64,000 nt of DNA, from the NCBI RefSeq assembly GCF_006438915.1, contig NZ_RCZE01000007.1:62001-126000 (forward strand), written 5' to 3'. This document shows positions 19,043 through 28,061 of the stretch, piece after piece. The stretch is from Pseudomonas arsenicoxydans. Its GTDB lineage: Bacteria > Pseudomonadota > Gammaproteobacteria > Pseudomonadales > Pseudomonadaceae. Numbering within the stretch: position 1 is the stretch's first letter; the number at the start of each line of letters is the position of its first letter. Both the position numbers and the translations under genes were made by a program. Under the pieces are notes generated by a model. That model saw only the letters and a program-made list of their open reading frames with translations. It did not search any database and was not told the DNA's origin.

Positions 19043-20368
19043 TTAGGTGGCTTCTTGGAAATCCATCTCCGGAGGCTGGCGACGGAAGCCGCCGGTCAGC
19101 ACCGCCAGGTACACCACGCCAATCGCCAGCCAGCTCAGGCCCAGGTAAATCGCCAGGTGATCGAGGCTGACCATCAGCCACAAATCCGCCACAAGACCGA
19201 TGAACGGGAACACCAGGAACAACACCAGCTCACGCGGGCCTTTTTTCTCGCCGCCGATCCAGTAGTGGAAGATCACCGACAGGTTGACCAGGCTGAAGGC
19301 GAGGAACGCGCCGAAGTTGATGAACGAGGTCGAGGTGGTGACGTCCAGTTTCAGCGCCAGCAACGCGACGACGGCGCACAACAGGATGCTGTTGACCGGG
19401 GTGCCGAAGCGTTCGTGCAAGGTGCCAAAGAACGATTTCGGCAGCACACCGTCGCGGCCCATGGCGAACAATAGCCGCGAACCGCTGGCCTGCGCCGACA
19501 GGCCCGAGGCGAACTGGCCGACGATCAGGCCGATCAGGAAGATCGACACGAACAGGTCGCCGCCGATGTTGCGGGCGATTTCATAGGCTGCCGAGTCGAC
19601 GTTGTCGAACTGGAACGAGGGGTGCGCGATCTGCACGAAGTACGAGACGCTGACGAAGATCAGCCCGCCGATCAGGGTAATCAGCATGATTGCCCGCGGG
19701 ATGGTGCGGCGTGGGTCGCGGGTTTCTTCGGTCAGGGTGCTGACCGCATCGAAGCCGAGGAACGAGTAACAGGCGATGGCCGCGCCGCTCATGATCAGCG
19801 GCATCTGCATGTCGCCGTTGAAGAACGGTTTGATCGACCACAACGGCGTGCTCGCATCGCCGCCGACGTAGTGGACGCACAGCACGACGAAGGCGATCAG
19901 CACCAGGGCCTGCACCAGCATCAGCAAAGCGTTAATGCCGTTGGCCAGTTTCAGGCCGATGATGTTGATCGCGCTGGTGATGCCGATGAACGCCAGCACC
20001 CACAGCCATTGCGGCACGGCCGGGAACGCGGAGTTGAGGTAGGCGGCGCCGATCAGCCAGATCGCCATCGGCAGGAACAGGTAATCGAGCAGCACCGCCC
20101 ACCCGGCGATGAAGCCAAGTTTCGGGCTGATGGCTTTGCGCACGTAGCTGTAGGCCGAACCGGCGACGGGGAATGCCGAGGCCATTCGGCCGTAGCTCAT
20201 GGCGGTGAAAAACATCGCCACCAGTGCCGCCAGGTACGCGGCCGGGACCCTGCCGGCGGTGGATTGAGCGAGGATGCCAAAGGTGCCGAGCACAATGATC
20301 GGCGTCATGTAGGCAATGCCAAACAGCACCACCGAACCCAATGACAGGGTGCGTTGCAAACGAGCCAT
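19043..20368 (-). CDS. APC-superfamily permease, PuuP-like
   Basis: The 441-residue protein has about 12 hydrophobic segments and APC hallmarks (VVLFGIAYMTPIIVLGTFG, SAFPVAGSAYSYVRK). The N-terminal motif resembles putrescine/amine importers of the PuuP type. It starts at ATG 20368 with GGAG upstream. Downstream of the nitrilase gene on the same strand, but separated from it by a 245-base gap with a REPIN, so cotranscription is uncertain. A role in importing an amine or amino acid later processed by the neighbouring amidase is plausible but inferred. Confidence 0.85.
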   Translation of the reverse strand: MARLQRTLSLGSVVLFGIAYMTPIIVLGTFGILAQSTAGRVPAAYLAALVAMFFTAMSYGRMASAFPVAGSAYSYVRKAISPKLGFIAGWAVLLDYLFLPMAIWLIGAAYLNSAFPAVPQWLWVLAFIGITSAINIIGLKLANGINALLMLVQALVLIAFVVLCVHYVGGDASTPLWSIKPFFNGDMQMPLIMSGAAIACYSFLGFDAVSTLTEETRDPRRTIPRAIMLITLIGGLIFVSVSYFVQIAHPSFQFDNVDSAAYEIARNIGGDLFVSIFLIGLIVGQFASGLSAQASGSRLLFAMGRDGVLPKSFFGTLHERFGTPVNSILLCAVVALLALKLDVTTSTSFINFGAFLAFSLVNLSVIFHYWIGGEKKGPRELVLFLVFPFIGLVADLWLMVSLDHLAIYLGLSWLAIGVVYLAVLTGGFRRQPPEMDFQEAT

Positions 20369-20482
20369 GAGCGACTACTCCGAATTTATTAGATTTATGG
20401 CAGAGCCGAGTTCGGCGCTAAATTTCGGGGGTTACTTTGTTGTTTTTGGTTCAAGGGACAAACAGGTGTGTCGTCTGTCAGG

Positions 20483-20588
20483 GCCTCTTCGCGAGCAAGC
20501 CCGCTCCCACATTTGATCGCATTCCATTGAACAACTCGGTCGAATGTGGGAGCGGCGGTGCGACGATTCGACTTGCTCGCGAAGGGGC
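20483..20588. repeat. REPIN with one variant arm
   Basis: One arm is the normal cgcgagcaagcccgctccca. The opposite arm is gtgggagcgg, then about 15 extra bases, then cttgctcgcgaa. It lies in the 245-base gap between the permease and nitrilase genes; I see no gene in this gap. Confidence 0.8.
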
Positions 20589-20613
20589 CAGTCAGAGCAC
20601 TGCAACAACAGGA

Positions 20614-21435
20614 TCAACGCGCAGGAATCAGCAACTCCCGAACCCCAGAAGCCCGCTCGACAATTTCCCCAGGCAACTTCAGCCGTTGATCATCCAGATA
20701 CCGGTAGTCCTTGCGTGCCGCCCCCAACCGGTCGAAATCCAGCTCAACTGTAAATTGCCCTTCATCGCGACCCGCTTCGAACAACAGCGTGCCCAGCGGA
20801 TCCACCAGCGCACTGCCGCCGGCGAACATCAATCCGTCATCGCCCGCTTCCACCCGATTGACCATCAGCGAAAACGCCTGGTTTTCCTGGGCGCGGGCCA
20901 TGATCGCGGTGCGGTGGGTCGGGCCGTAGGGGTCCATGTTGCCGTTGGTGACGATCAGCAATTCGGCGCCCAGTTGCGCCAGCGCGCGGGCGGTTTCCGG
21001 GAATTCGATGTCGTAGCAGATCAGCAGGCCGACCCGCACACCGTTCCACTCGCAAGTGGCGTAACGGTCGCCGGGCTCGAACACGCCGCGATCCGAGGCC
21101 CACAAATGCGTCTTGCGGTATTTCAGCGCGATGCCTTCGGGGGTGATCAGCAGCGTGGTGTTGTAGAAGCGGCCGTTGTCGTTCTCGGCCATGCCGATCA
21201 CCACGGCAATGTTGCGCTCGCGGGCGGCGGCGAGCACTGCACTGACGGTCGGGCCGTCCAGTGGCTCGGCGGTTTGCGCCACGGTGTCGGCGGTCGGGAA
21301 GCCCATCAGGTGGGTTTCCGGGAAGACGATCAGTTGGGTGTCGGCAGCGCAGGCTGAAATCGCCGCCAGGGCGCGTTCGAGGTTGTACGCGGTGCCGTTG
21401 TCACGGCCCGCCAACTGGGCGAGTTCGATTTTCAT
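20614..21435 (-). CDS. Nitrilase-superfamily carbon-nitrogen hydrolase
   Basis: The 273-residue protein starts at ATG 21435 (MKIELAQLAGRDN) with AAGGAAT upstream; the frame stays open far upstream, but that part lies antisense to the LuxR gene. The catalytic triad is visible: Glu in VFPETHLMGF, Lys in YRKTHLW and Cys in LICYDIEFPE. The pattern (YRKTHL, LLICYDIEFPETAR, ARAQENQ) resembles the branch containing 5-aminopentanamidase and other aliphatic amidases. Substrate is uncertain. It is divergent from the LuxR gene, with 129 bases between the starts. Confidence 0.9.
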   Translation of the reverse strand: MKIELAQLAGRDNGTAYNLERALAAISACAADTQLIVFPETHLMGFPTADTVAQTAEPLDGPTVSAVLAAARERNIAVVIGMAENDNGRFYNTTLLITPEGIALKYRKTHLWASDRGVFEPGDRYATCEWNGVRVGLLICYDIEFPETARALAQLGAELLIVTNGNMDPYGPTHRTAIMARAQENQAFSLMVNRVEAGDDGLMFAGGSALVDPLGTLLFEAGRDEGQFTVELDFDRLGAARKDYRYLDDQRLKLPGEIVERASGVRELLIPAR

Positions 21436-21564
21436 CGGTATTCCTTGTTCTTGGGGACGCCGGGCGGCAGAAAGATTGCCCGGCCGGTTTCTGTGCGCCA
21501 GTATGCGCAGCAAGCCACCGGCCGGGGAATCACGCCGCTGGGGTAACCCGATAGGGGTAGAGGC

Positions 21565-22365
21565 ATGACACTTTCGCTGGACGACATCGCTTGGCACCGC
21601 TCGGTCGGGCAATTGATCGACGCGCTGGACAAGCCCAATTTCTGGACGCAACTGGTGCGTCTGCTGGATCAGTACGTGACCTTCGACAGTTGGGTGGCCC
21701 TGCTTTTCAGCGCCGACCAGCACCCGCAAGTGTTCGCCGAATGCCCGGGCGAGGACGGCAGCCCGGATCAGCTGTTTCAGGATTACCTGCGTGGTTTGTA
21801 CCTGCTCGACCCGTTCTACATCGCCTGCCGCGAGCAATCGCGCACCGGCCTCTATCGCTTGTCGGAAGTGGCGCCGGAGCACTTCGAGCTGACCGAGTAT
21901 TACCAGCGCTACTTTCGTCTGAATGTGGTCGCCGATGAAATCCAGTTCAATTGCCAGCTCGAAGGCGATCGTACGTTGTGCCTGTCGCTGGGCAGCAAGC
22001 AGCGCTTCAGTGGCCAGCAAATTGCCTTGCTGTCGCTGATCCAGCCGTGGGTGCTGGGCCTGTTGCGCCAACGCCTGCCTTATGAAATCAACGAAGTCGT
22101 GGCCCTCGCACCGTCGCCACCACAACCTGACTGGCGCGTGCAGCTGGAAGCGTCGGTGCAGCAACTCAAAGGCGCGCAACTGACTGCTCGGGAACTGGAT
22201 GTGGGGCGGTTGATGCTCAGCGGTTGCTCCAGTAAAGAAATCGCCCGTAAGCTGGAAATCTCCGTGGAAACCGTGAAAGTCCATAAGAAACACATGTACA
22301 GCAAGCTGGGGATCAAATCCCAGTCCGAGCTGTTTTCGATTTTTCTGCAGGCGCAGAATGCCTGA
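21565..22365 (+). CDS. LuxR-family transcriptional regulator
   Basis: The 266-residue protein ends in a clear LuxR HTH at about 195-255 (LTARELDVGRLMLSGCSSKE, then IARKLEISVETVKVHKKHMY). The N-terminal 180 residues are not a recognisable autoinducer-binding or receiver domain; no phosphoacceptor pocket is seen. It starts at ATG 21565 with a purine-rich GGGGTAGAGG ahead. Divergent placement beside the nitrilase gene suggests it controls that gene and possibly the permease. Confidence 0.88.
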   Translation: MTLSLDDIAWHRSVGQLIDALDKPNFWTQLVRLLDQYVTFDSWVALLFSADQHPQVFAECPGEDGSPDQLFQDYLRGLYLLDPFYIACREQSRTGLYRLSEVAPEHFELTEYYQRYFRLNVVADEIQFNCQLEGDRTLCLSLGSKQRFSGQQIALLSLIQPWVLGLLRQRLPYEINEVVALAPSPPQPDWRVQLEASVQQLKGAQLTARELDVGRLMLSGCSSKEIARKLEISVETVKVHKKHMYSKLGIKSQSELFSIFLQAQNA

Positions 22366-22388
22366 CAACCGCTGTTACACCACAGATC

Positions 22389-22522
22389 CCTGTGGCGAGG
22401 GAGCTTGCTCCCGCTGGACCGCGAAGCGGTCCCCATACAGGCGCCGCATTCAGTCAGACAAAACCCGTCAGCAGGTTTTGCGACTGCTTCGCAGCCGAGC
22501 GGGAGCAAGCTCCCTCGCCACA
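22389..22522. repeat. REPIN, ctgtggcgagggagcttgct family
   Basis: The inverted arms ctgtggcgagggagcttgct and agcaagctccctcgccaca flank an internal imperfect hairpin. It is the same family as the copies around the RAYT gene at 31062-31963 and at 59492. Confidence 0.9.
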
Positions 22523-22575
22523 AGAGCCAGTTGCAGCATTGCCACAATTATTGAGTCCGAACCCAAGGAAACCGT

Positions 22576-24195
22576 ATGAGCCTGTCACTCCTGAGCCGCT
22601 ACGCCTTCTTTGCCGCTTGCGTGATTTTCACCCTCGCCAGCCTGCCTTTCCTCGAAAACGACTGGCTCTGGCCGATCACCGCCGTCACCGGCGTGCTCAG
22701 CCTGATCGGCCTGTTCGATCTGCTGCAAAGCCCACACGCAGTGCGCCGCAATTACCCGATCCTCGGCAACATTCGTTATCTGGTGGAAGGCATTCGTCCG
22801 GAAATCCGCCAATACCTGCTCGAATCCGACAGCGATGCCCTGCCCTTCTCCCGGGCCCAGCGGTCGCTGGTCTATTCGCGGGCCAAGAACGAAAGCGCCG
22901 ACAAGCCTTTCGGCACGCTGATCGATGTGTATCAGTCGGGTTTCGAGTTCATCGGCCATTCGATGCGCCCGGCGCCGTTGAGCGACCCGAGCAGTTTTCG
23001 GGTGATCGTCGGCGGCCCGCAATGCACGCAACCGTACTCGGCCTCGGTGTTCAACATTTCGGCCATGAGTTTCGGCTCGCTCAGTGCCAACGCGATTCGT
23101 GCGTTGAACCAGGGCGCCAAGCTCGGCAATTTTGCCCATGACACCGGCGAAGGCAGCATCAGCGCTTATCACCGGGAAAACGGCGGCGACCTGACCTGGG
23201 AACTCGGCAGCGGCTACTTTGGCTGCCGCACCGCCGACGGGCGCTTCGACCCGGAACGCTTCGCCGCCCAGGCGCAAACGCCGCAAGTGCGCATGATCGA
23301 AATCAAGATGAGCCAAGGCGCCAAACCCGGCCATGGCGGGATCCTGCCCAAGCACAAAGTCACCAGGGAAATCGCCGAAACCCGCGGCATCCTGATGGGC
23401 GAAGACTGCATCTCGCCGTCACGGCACAGCGCGTTTTCGACGCCGATCGAACTGATGCATTTCATCCAGCAGTTGCGAGAACTGTCCGGCGGCAAACCAG
23501 TGGGCTTCAAGTTCTGCCTCGGTCACCCGTGGGAATTCATGGGCATCGCCAAAGCCATGCTGGAAACCGGTATTCTCCCGGACTTCATCGTCGTCGACGG
23601 CAAGGAAGGCGGCACCGGTGCAGCGCCGGTGGAGTTCACCGACCACATCGGCGTGCCGATGCGCGAAGGTTTGTTGTTCGTGCACAACACGCTGGTCGGC
23701 CTGAACCTGCGGGACAAAATCAAACTCGGTGCCAGCGGCAAGATCGTCAGCGCCTTCGACATCGCCAGCGTCCTGGCCATCGGTGCCGACTGGGCCAACT
23801 CGGCACGCGGCTTCATGTTTGCCATCGGTTGCATCCAGTCGCAAAGCTGCCACACCAACAAATGCCCGACTGGCGTCGCCACACAAGACGCTTTGCGCCA
23901 GCGCGCACTGGTGGTCCCGGACAAGGCCCAGCGGGTGTTCAACTTCCACCGCAACACGCTTAAAGCCCTGGCCGAAATGTTGGCGGCGGCAGGCCTCGAT
24001 CACCCTTCGCAGTTGTCGGCCAAGCATCTGGTTCGGCGCATGTCAGCAACCGAGATCAAGTTGTTCTCGCAGTTGCATGTGTTCCTGAAACCGGGGGAAT
24101 TGCTCACTGGTGAAGTGAATGGCGAGTTTTATTCGCGGATGTGGCAGATGGCGCGGGCGGACAGTTTTGAGCCTAATGAGGTGGCTGCTGCGTAA
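22576..24195 (+). CDS. FMN-binding glutamate-synthase-family protein with N-terminal membrane anchor
   Basis: The 539-residue protein starts at ATG 22576 after AAGGAA. Two hydrophobic helices lie within the first 50 residues. The rest is a GltB-type FMN/alpha-subunit TIM barrel: the INISAMSFGSLS-like segment (FNISAMSFGSLSANAIRALN), DTGEGSIS, KMSQGAKPGHGGILP, VVDGKEGGTGAAPVEF, and the Cys-rich loop IGCIQSQSCHTNKCPTGVAT that would bind an iron-sulfur cluster. It lacks the glutaminase domain, so it is not a full GltB. The physiological reaction of these stand-alone proteins is poorly defined. Confidence 0.9.
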   Translation: MSLSLLSRYAFFAACVIFTLASLPFLENDWLWPITAVTGVLSLIGLFDLLQSPHAVRRNYPILGNIRYLVEGIRPEIRQYLLESDSDALPFSRAQRSLVYSRAKNESADKPFGTLIDVYQSGFEFIGHSMRPAPLSDPSSFRVIVGGPQCTQPYSASVFNISAMSFGSLSANAIRALNQGAKLGNFAHDTGEGSISAYHRENGGDLTWELGSGYFGCRTADGRFDPERFAAQAQTPQVRMIEIKMSQGAKPGHGGILPKHKVTREIAETRGILMGEDCISPSRHSAFSTPIELMHFIQQLRELSGGKPVGFKFCLGHPWEFMGIAKAMLETGILPDFIVVDGKEGGTGAAPVEFTDHIGVPMREGLLFVHNTLVGLNLRDKIKLGASGKIVSAFDIASVLAIGADWANSARGFMFAIGCIQSQSCHTNKCPTGVATQDALRQRALVVPDKAQRVFNFHRNTLKALAEMLAAAGLDHPSQLSAKHLVRRMSATEIKLFSQLHVFLKPGELLTGEVNGEFYSRMWQMARADSFEPNEVAAA

Positions 24196-24219
24196 AAATA
24201 CTGGGGCGCCAACTTCTTA

Positions 24220-25797
24220 TTAAGAGGTTGGTGTCAAACAGGTCGAGAAAATCCGTTTGGAGTCGAGCGAACCTGTCTCAAACAGCTGAACCTGCGCATC
24301 CCCAGCAATAAAAGTTCTAATCAAGCGCCAGTTCTGTGGAAATACAGTTCCCTTTGATCCACGCAGATCCGTGCCCAGCACCCAGATTCGTCCGGACTTT
24401 GAGTTCATACATTCAAAATTATCCATATAAATATTGTCCGCCTCATTTTGAACTAAAGTCCATATCTGATAGCCTTCAGGCCGCCCCGAAGTCCCATCCC
24501 TCTTCGGGGGCGTATACAATTTCGGCGCTATGGTGGTGCTATTGTAATAAACGAAGGGAAAATACAAAAAGCCGTTCGTAACCAGAACACCATCATCACT
24601 TCCAGCATATTCATTTAAGTACGCGGAAAGAACATCCATCCTGTTCACTTCATCATAGACCGCATGCCCTCTCCGATAAACGTTACCTACACCCACCACT
24701 TCTAAAATAACAATCAACAGAAAAACCAGATAACACCCACTTACTTTACGCACCATAAAATTATCCAGCGCGATGGCCAGTACCATCGGCAACCCCATGG
24801 CCGCAAATATAAAGTAACGATCCACAAATAGTGGGTAGAAAAATGAGACAACCACAATCAGCAGCAAAGGAAACCATGTATAAATAACAAGCAGCGCGCT
24901 GCTTCCTTTCTTGCTTTTATCTTGCGCGACGACAACAAAGGACATCACAACAAAAACCACTGGCAAACTGTAATATGCCCAGGCAGCAAACATCAGGCCA
25001 TCGGTGTAATTTAAAAATACCCATACCGCTGAGACCACCGCATGAATACCTGGCATCGCTACCCAATTAAAACCGGAAAACTTCAACTGATGTAAAAGAC
25101 TAGGCACCCACGCGATAAAAATACAAACAATTGCCAGATTGGCCAACCACCAATCCACCGCAAAAAAATATTTATACCTCGTATCACGCCAGAACATCAA
25201 AATCAAAAGATAGACCCAATGCGAAGCCATGCACACCGCCGCAAAATAATGGGTATACAACCCGGCAGCCATCAACAGGGTATACACAACAATCGCAGGT
25301 TTCCGGTGAACCCCATTAACCCAGTAAACAAGTGCGACTGTTGCTCCCATCATAAAAAGAGCAAACAGTGAATACATTCGAATTTCTTGACTGTATCGAA
25401 CCGCCATAGGCAGTAGCGCCAACATCACGCCACCCAGTATGGCAGCGCGCTTGGTACTGATTAACAGCAGCCACCACATCCCCATCATTACAGTCAGACA
25501 GCCGGCCACTACGCTAAGGCTTCGAGCAGAAAACACTCCGTTGCCAAATACCATCATCCAGGCATGTAAAGCCAGGTAGTAAAGTGGCGGATGAACATCT
25601 TGAGCTGTATGAAAAATGATCTGAGAGGGTGAATATGAACTCAAGATCAATGTAAATGCTTCATCCGACCAGATCGAAGTTCCCCCCAGAGCATGAAGTC
25701 GCACCCACACTGAAACCAAAAAAACTAAAGCCATCAGCAACATCATTAAATAACGGCGCTGAACACGCACGTCTTTCCTGACAATTGAGCTGTCCAC
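24220..25797 (-). CDS. GT-C fold membrane glycosyltransferase (GT39/ArnT-like), AT-rich
   Basis: The 525-residue protein has about 11 hydrophobic segments. The first periplasmic loop carries IWSDEAFTLILSSYSPSQII and QDVHPPLYYLALHAW, typical of GT39/ArnT-like enzymes that use polyprenyl-phosphate sugars. The start is GTG 25797, overlapping the GtrA stop (TAGTG), so translation is likely coupled. Base composition is clearly more AT-rich than the surrounding genes, with many A/T third positions, pointing to recent transfer. With gtrA and a GtrII-like gene it likely modifies a surface glycan. A small hairpin (24209-24231) overlaps its stop codon. Confidence 0.85.
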   Translation of the reverse strand: MDSSIVRKDVRVQRRYLMMLLMALVFLVSVWVRLHALGGTSIWSDEAFTLILSSYSPSQIIFHTAQDVHPPLYYLALHAWMMVFGNGVFSARSLSVVAGCLTVMMGMWWLLLISTKRAAILGGVMLALLPMAVRYSQEIRMYSLFALFMMGATVALVYWVNGVHRKPAIVVYTLLMAAGLYTHYFAAVCMASHWVYLLILMFWRDTRYKYFFAVDWWLANLAIVCIFIAWVPSLLHQLKFSGFNWVAMPGIHAVVSAVWVFLNYTDGLMFAAWAYYSLPVVFVVMSFVVVAQDKSKKGSSALLVIYTWFPLLLIVVVSFFYPLFVDRYFIFAAMGLPMVLAIALDNFMVRKVSGCYLVFLLIVILEVVGVGNVYRRGHAVYDEVNRMDVLSAYLNEYAGSDDGVLVTNGFLYFPFVYYNSTTIAPKLYTPPKRDGTSGRPEGYQIWTLVQNEADNIYMDNFECMNSKSGRIWVLGTDLRGSKGTVFPQNWRLIRTFIAGDAQVQLFETGSLDSKRIFSTCLTPTS

Positions 25798-26201
25798 TAT
25801 TCAATTCCCCCACTGTCCAGCCCATTGAGCCCCTTTTGTTCGCGCAACAGCACAAACTTCGAAAAGAATCCCCCGCAAACCAGACTCAACAGCGAGAACG
25901 AAGCGACGGTCACCACCCCATGGAGTTTCCACACATCGGCGAAATGCCCAACGACGAAACTCATTACGCCCATGAAGCCGATATACGCGAGATAACGAAG
26001 TACCGACGTCCCGGCTTCAAACGTGTACAGCGCATGCACATAGAACGAAAACGTCGCGGCCACACAAAATGCCGAAAGGTTACTGGCCGCCTGACTTATT
26101 CCGGCGGCAGTGTTCAGGACATAAAAGAGCTGCCAATGAATCAGTGTATTGGCCACGCCAACCACCGCGTAGGTGGAGAACTCTTTCCATAAGGCTTTCA
26201 T
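25797..26201 (-). CDS. gtrA: GtrA-family membrane protein
   Basis: The 134-residue protein has four hydrophobic segments and starts MKALWKEFSTYAVVGVANTL, the typical GtrA N-terminus. The frame continues upstream to 26303, but the added residues look non-coding; ATG 26201 is preferred. GtrA proteins are thought to flip bactoprenyl-phosphate glucose to the periplasm for O-antigen modification. Its stop overlaps the GT39 start by one base pattern (TAGTG). No gtrB is seen nearby. Confidence 0.88.
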   Translation of the reverse strand: MKALWKEFSTYAVVGVANTLIHWQLFYVLNTAAGISQAASNLSAFCVAATFSFYVHALYTFEAGTSVLRYLAYIGFMGVMSFVVGHFADVWKLHGVVTVASFSLLSLVCGGFFSKFVLLREQKGLNGLDSGGIE

Positions 26202-26310
26202 GTCCGTTCCCTGGCTGGTTGCTGTTTCAGGCGTTAACCTATCGCCAGTGCAAGATGTGCGTCTACTGTCAGAACTAACAGGTAACGCGGCCTTCCAGAC
26301 CAACGGTCGA

Positions 26311-27816
26311 TTACCACTGCAGCGTGGTCACCCGGGGCGGTTCTTTCATGACGATAAAACCGTAATCCCCCAGCAGATAAATGCGATAGAACAGGCTGTC
26401 CACCAGCGGTGGATAACCCTGGTAGCCCACCCGCGTGGCGTTGCGCCGTTCCTTTTCCCGGACCACGTTGGTGATGCCGGTTTTCGGCAGGTTTTCCGCG
26501 AGCATGTAGAAGTCGATGTTCAGCAGGTAGTGCAACACCGGCATTTGCTTGAACGACCCGGCGGCCGCCACCAGCCAGTGATCCGAGTAACTGACCGACA
26601 GGTAAATGCGCTTGGCGTTGCGCAATGCCGGGCGGGAGGCGATGTCGGCACTCAAGGCATACAGCGCATTGGTCGAAAAGGTCTTTTGCAGGGTCAGTAC
26701 GCGGCCATAGGCGAAAGACAACGAGAGCGTCGCCAACAGCGGGATCAACAACAGCAATGGCAGCTTTCCATGCACTGGCGCCAGCACCCGATGACTCAGG
26801 TAAAACAGCAAAACCAGGACGACGCCAAAGCCCATCAAGGTTCGGGCGCCTTCATTGAAGTCGCGGAAAAACAAGGAGGCGCCGGGCACCAGCACTACCA
26901 AAACCGGCAACATTAAAAGACACGCGATACCAATCAGCGCTTTGTGCAGGCCCGTGTCCCACCGCGCCAGCACACCCCGCCCCACGCACACACCACCGGC
27001 GACAGCGCACAACAACAGCGCGCCGAACACCCAGGCAAATCCGCCATGAAACAGCAGCATGATTTTTTCCAGGACCCGGCCGGCATTGATTTCAACTTGC
27101 AGCAACGGTGCCGCCGCGCCGTTCAACATCGAGGTGCGGGTTTGACTCATGAAAGCAAAAGCCGTGGCGTAATAGATCAAGCCAGCCAGCAACAACTGCG
27201 CGACTTTCCAGCCGAGCAACCGGCACCACGCGGGCCACGATAATCGATCGTTGGCGCCCCGCAGCAATTCCAGGCAACAGAGCCCGAGAAACACATTGAT
27301 GCTGACTTGATAAAGACCGATGGCCAATGCGGTCAGCAGTGCCGGAACCATGAGTTGCTGGACGCGCGAGAGGCTGCGAAAAGTGATCGCGAAGATCACC
27401 GCCACCACGCTCAGCGCCATGGTCGGGCCGTCGTATTGGTACGAGAGGTTTTGCAGGAAAAACGGGTTGTACCAAAGTGGCAGCAACACCAGGCAATGGG
27501 CAAACGACGGTTCGGGGAAATAGTGGAACGTCAGGCGTGTCAGGGCGGCGCTCATGGCCAGCGTGGCGATCAACAACGGCAACGGGAAGATATTGGGTGC
27601 GGCACCGCTGAAGGTCAGCAGGTTATAGAACCACTGCGCGAACAGGCGTCCCTCCTCTGTCCACGCCGTGCCGGCCGCCAGGGAACGCCAGTTGTCGTCG
27701 ATGTAGGGGTAATCCGCGAGGATCATCGGCAGGACGTACAGCAGGGTCGCGATAAGAAACAACAACCAGACTTGACGGCCTGTGAACTCTTTGTCGAGCC
27801 ATTCGCTGATCTTCAT
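26311..27816 (-). CDS. GtrII-like glucosyltransferase-domain membrane protein
   Basis: The 501-residue protein has about 10 hydrophobic segments. The N-terminal region has LADYPYIDDNWRSLAAGTAW, and LSYQYDGPTMALSVV follows, both typical of the GtrII/glucosyltransferase-II family of serotype-converting enzymes. Such proteins transfer glucose from a lipid carrier to O-antigen in the periplasm. It starts at ATG 27816 and lies 109 bases upstream of gtrA on the same strand, so the three genes probably form one operon. GC is normal for the window, unlike the GT39 gene. Confidence 0.85.
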   Translation of the reverse strand: MKISEWLDKEFTGRQVWLLFLIATLLYVLPMILADYPYIDDNWRSLAAGTAWTEEGRLFAQWFYNLLTFSGAAPNIFPLPLLIATLAMSAALTRLTFHYFPEPSFAHCLVLLPLWYNPFFLQNLSYQYDGPTMALSVVAVIFAITFRSLSRVQQLMVPALLTALAIGLYQVSINVFLGLCCLELLRGANDRLSWPAWCRLLGWKVAQLLLAGLIYYATAFAFMSQTRTSMLNGAAAPLLQVEINAGRVLEKIMLLFHGGFAWVFGALLLCAVAGGVCVGRGVLARWDTGLHKALIGIACLLMLPVLVVLVPGASLFFRDFNEGARTLMGFGVVLVLLFYLSHRVLAPVHGKLPLLLLIPLLATLSLSFAYGRVLTLQKTFSTNALYALSADIASRPALRNAKRIYLSVSYSDHWLVAAAGSFKQMPVLHYLLNIDFYMLAENLPKTGITNVVREKERRNATRVGYQGYPPLVDSLFYRIYLLGDYGFIVMKEPPRVTTLQW

Positions 27817-28061
27817 GCCGGCGCCTCAGGGGAATTCCGCCTTCAATCGATAAAGCTTTGATCCCGACGGTAGTCAGAGATCGTGAGGCTGCCGGGCTTT
27901 TAGACAAGCGGTTGCTTTTGGCAATGCTTGAGACATTCCGTAATACCCACGCTTTGCAATTGCCGGCGAATCCCTGCACCCTGCGCGCCGCCGATGAGCG
28001 GCGTACACCCCTTTGTGATGCCGCTCGCTCCTGTTTCAAAACCGTTCAAGAGCCCGCCGCC

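Noticed and set aside
20614..22368. Nitrilase frame extended to 584 codons
   Set aside because: The part upstream of 21435 is antisense to the LuxR gene; ATG 21435 has a good ribosome site and gives the family length.
24220..27816. Prophage serotype-conversion module
   Set aside because: gtr-like genes suggest phage origin, but there is no integrase, attachment site or phage structural gene in the window.
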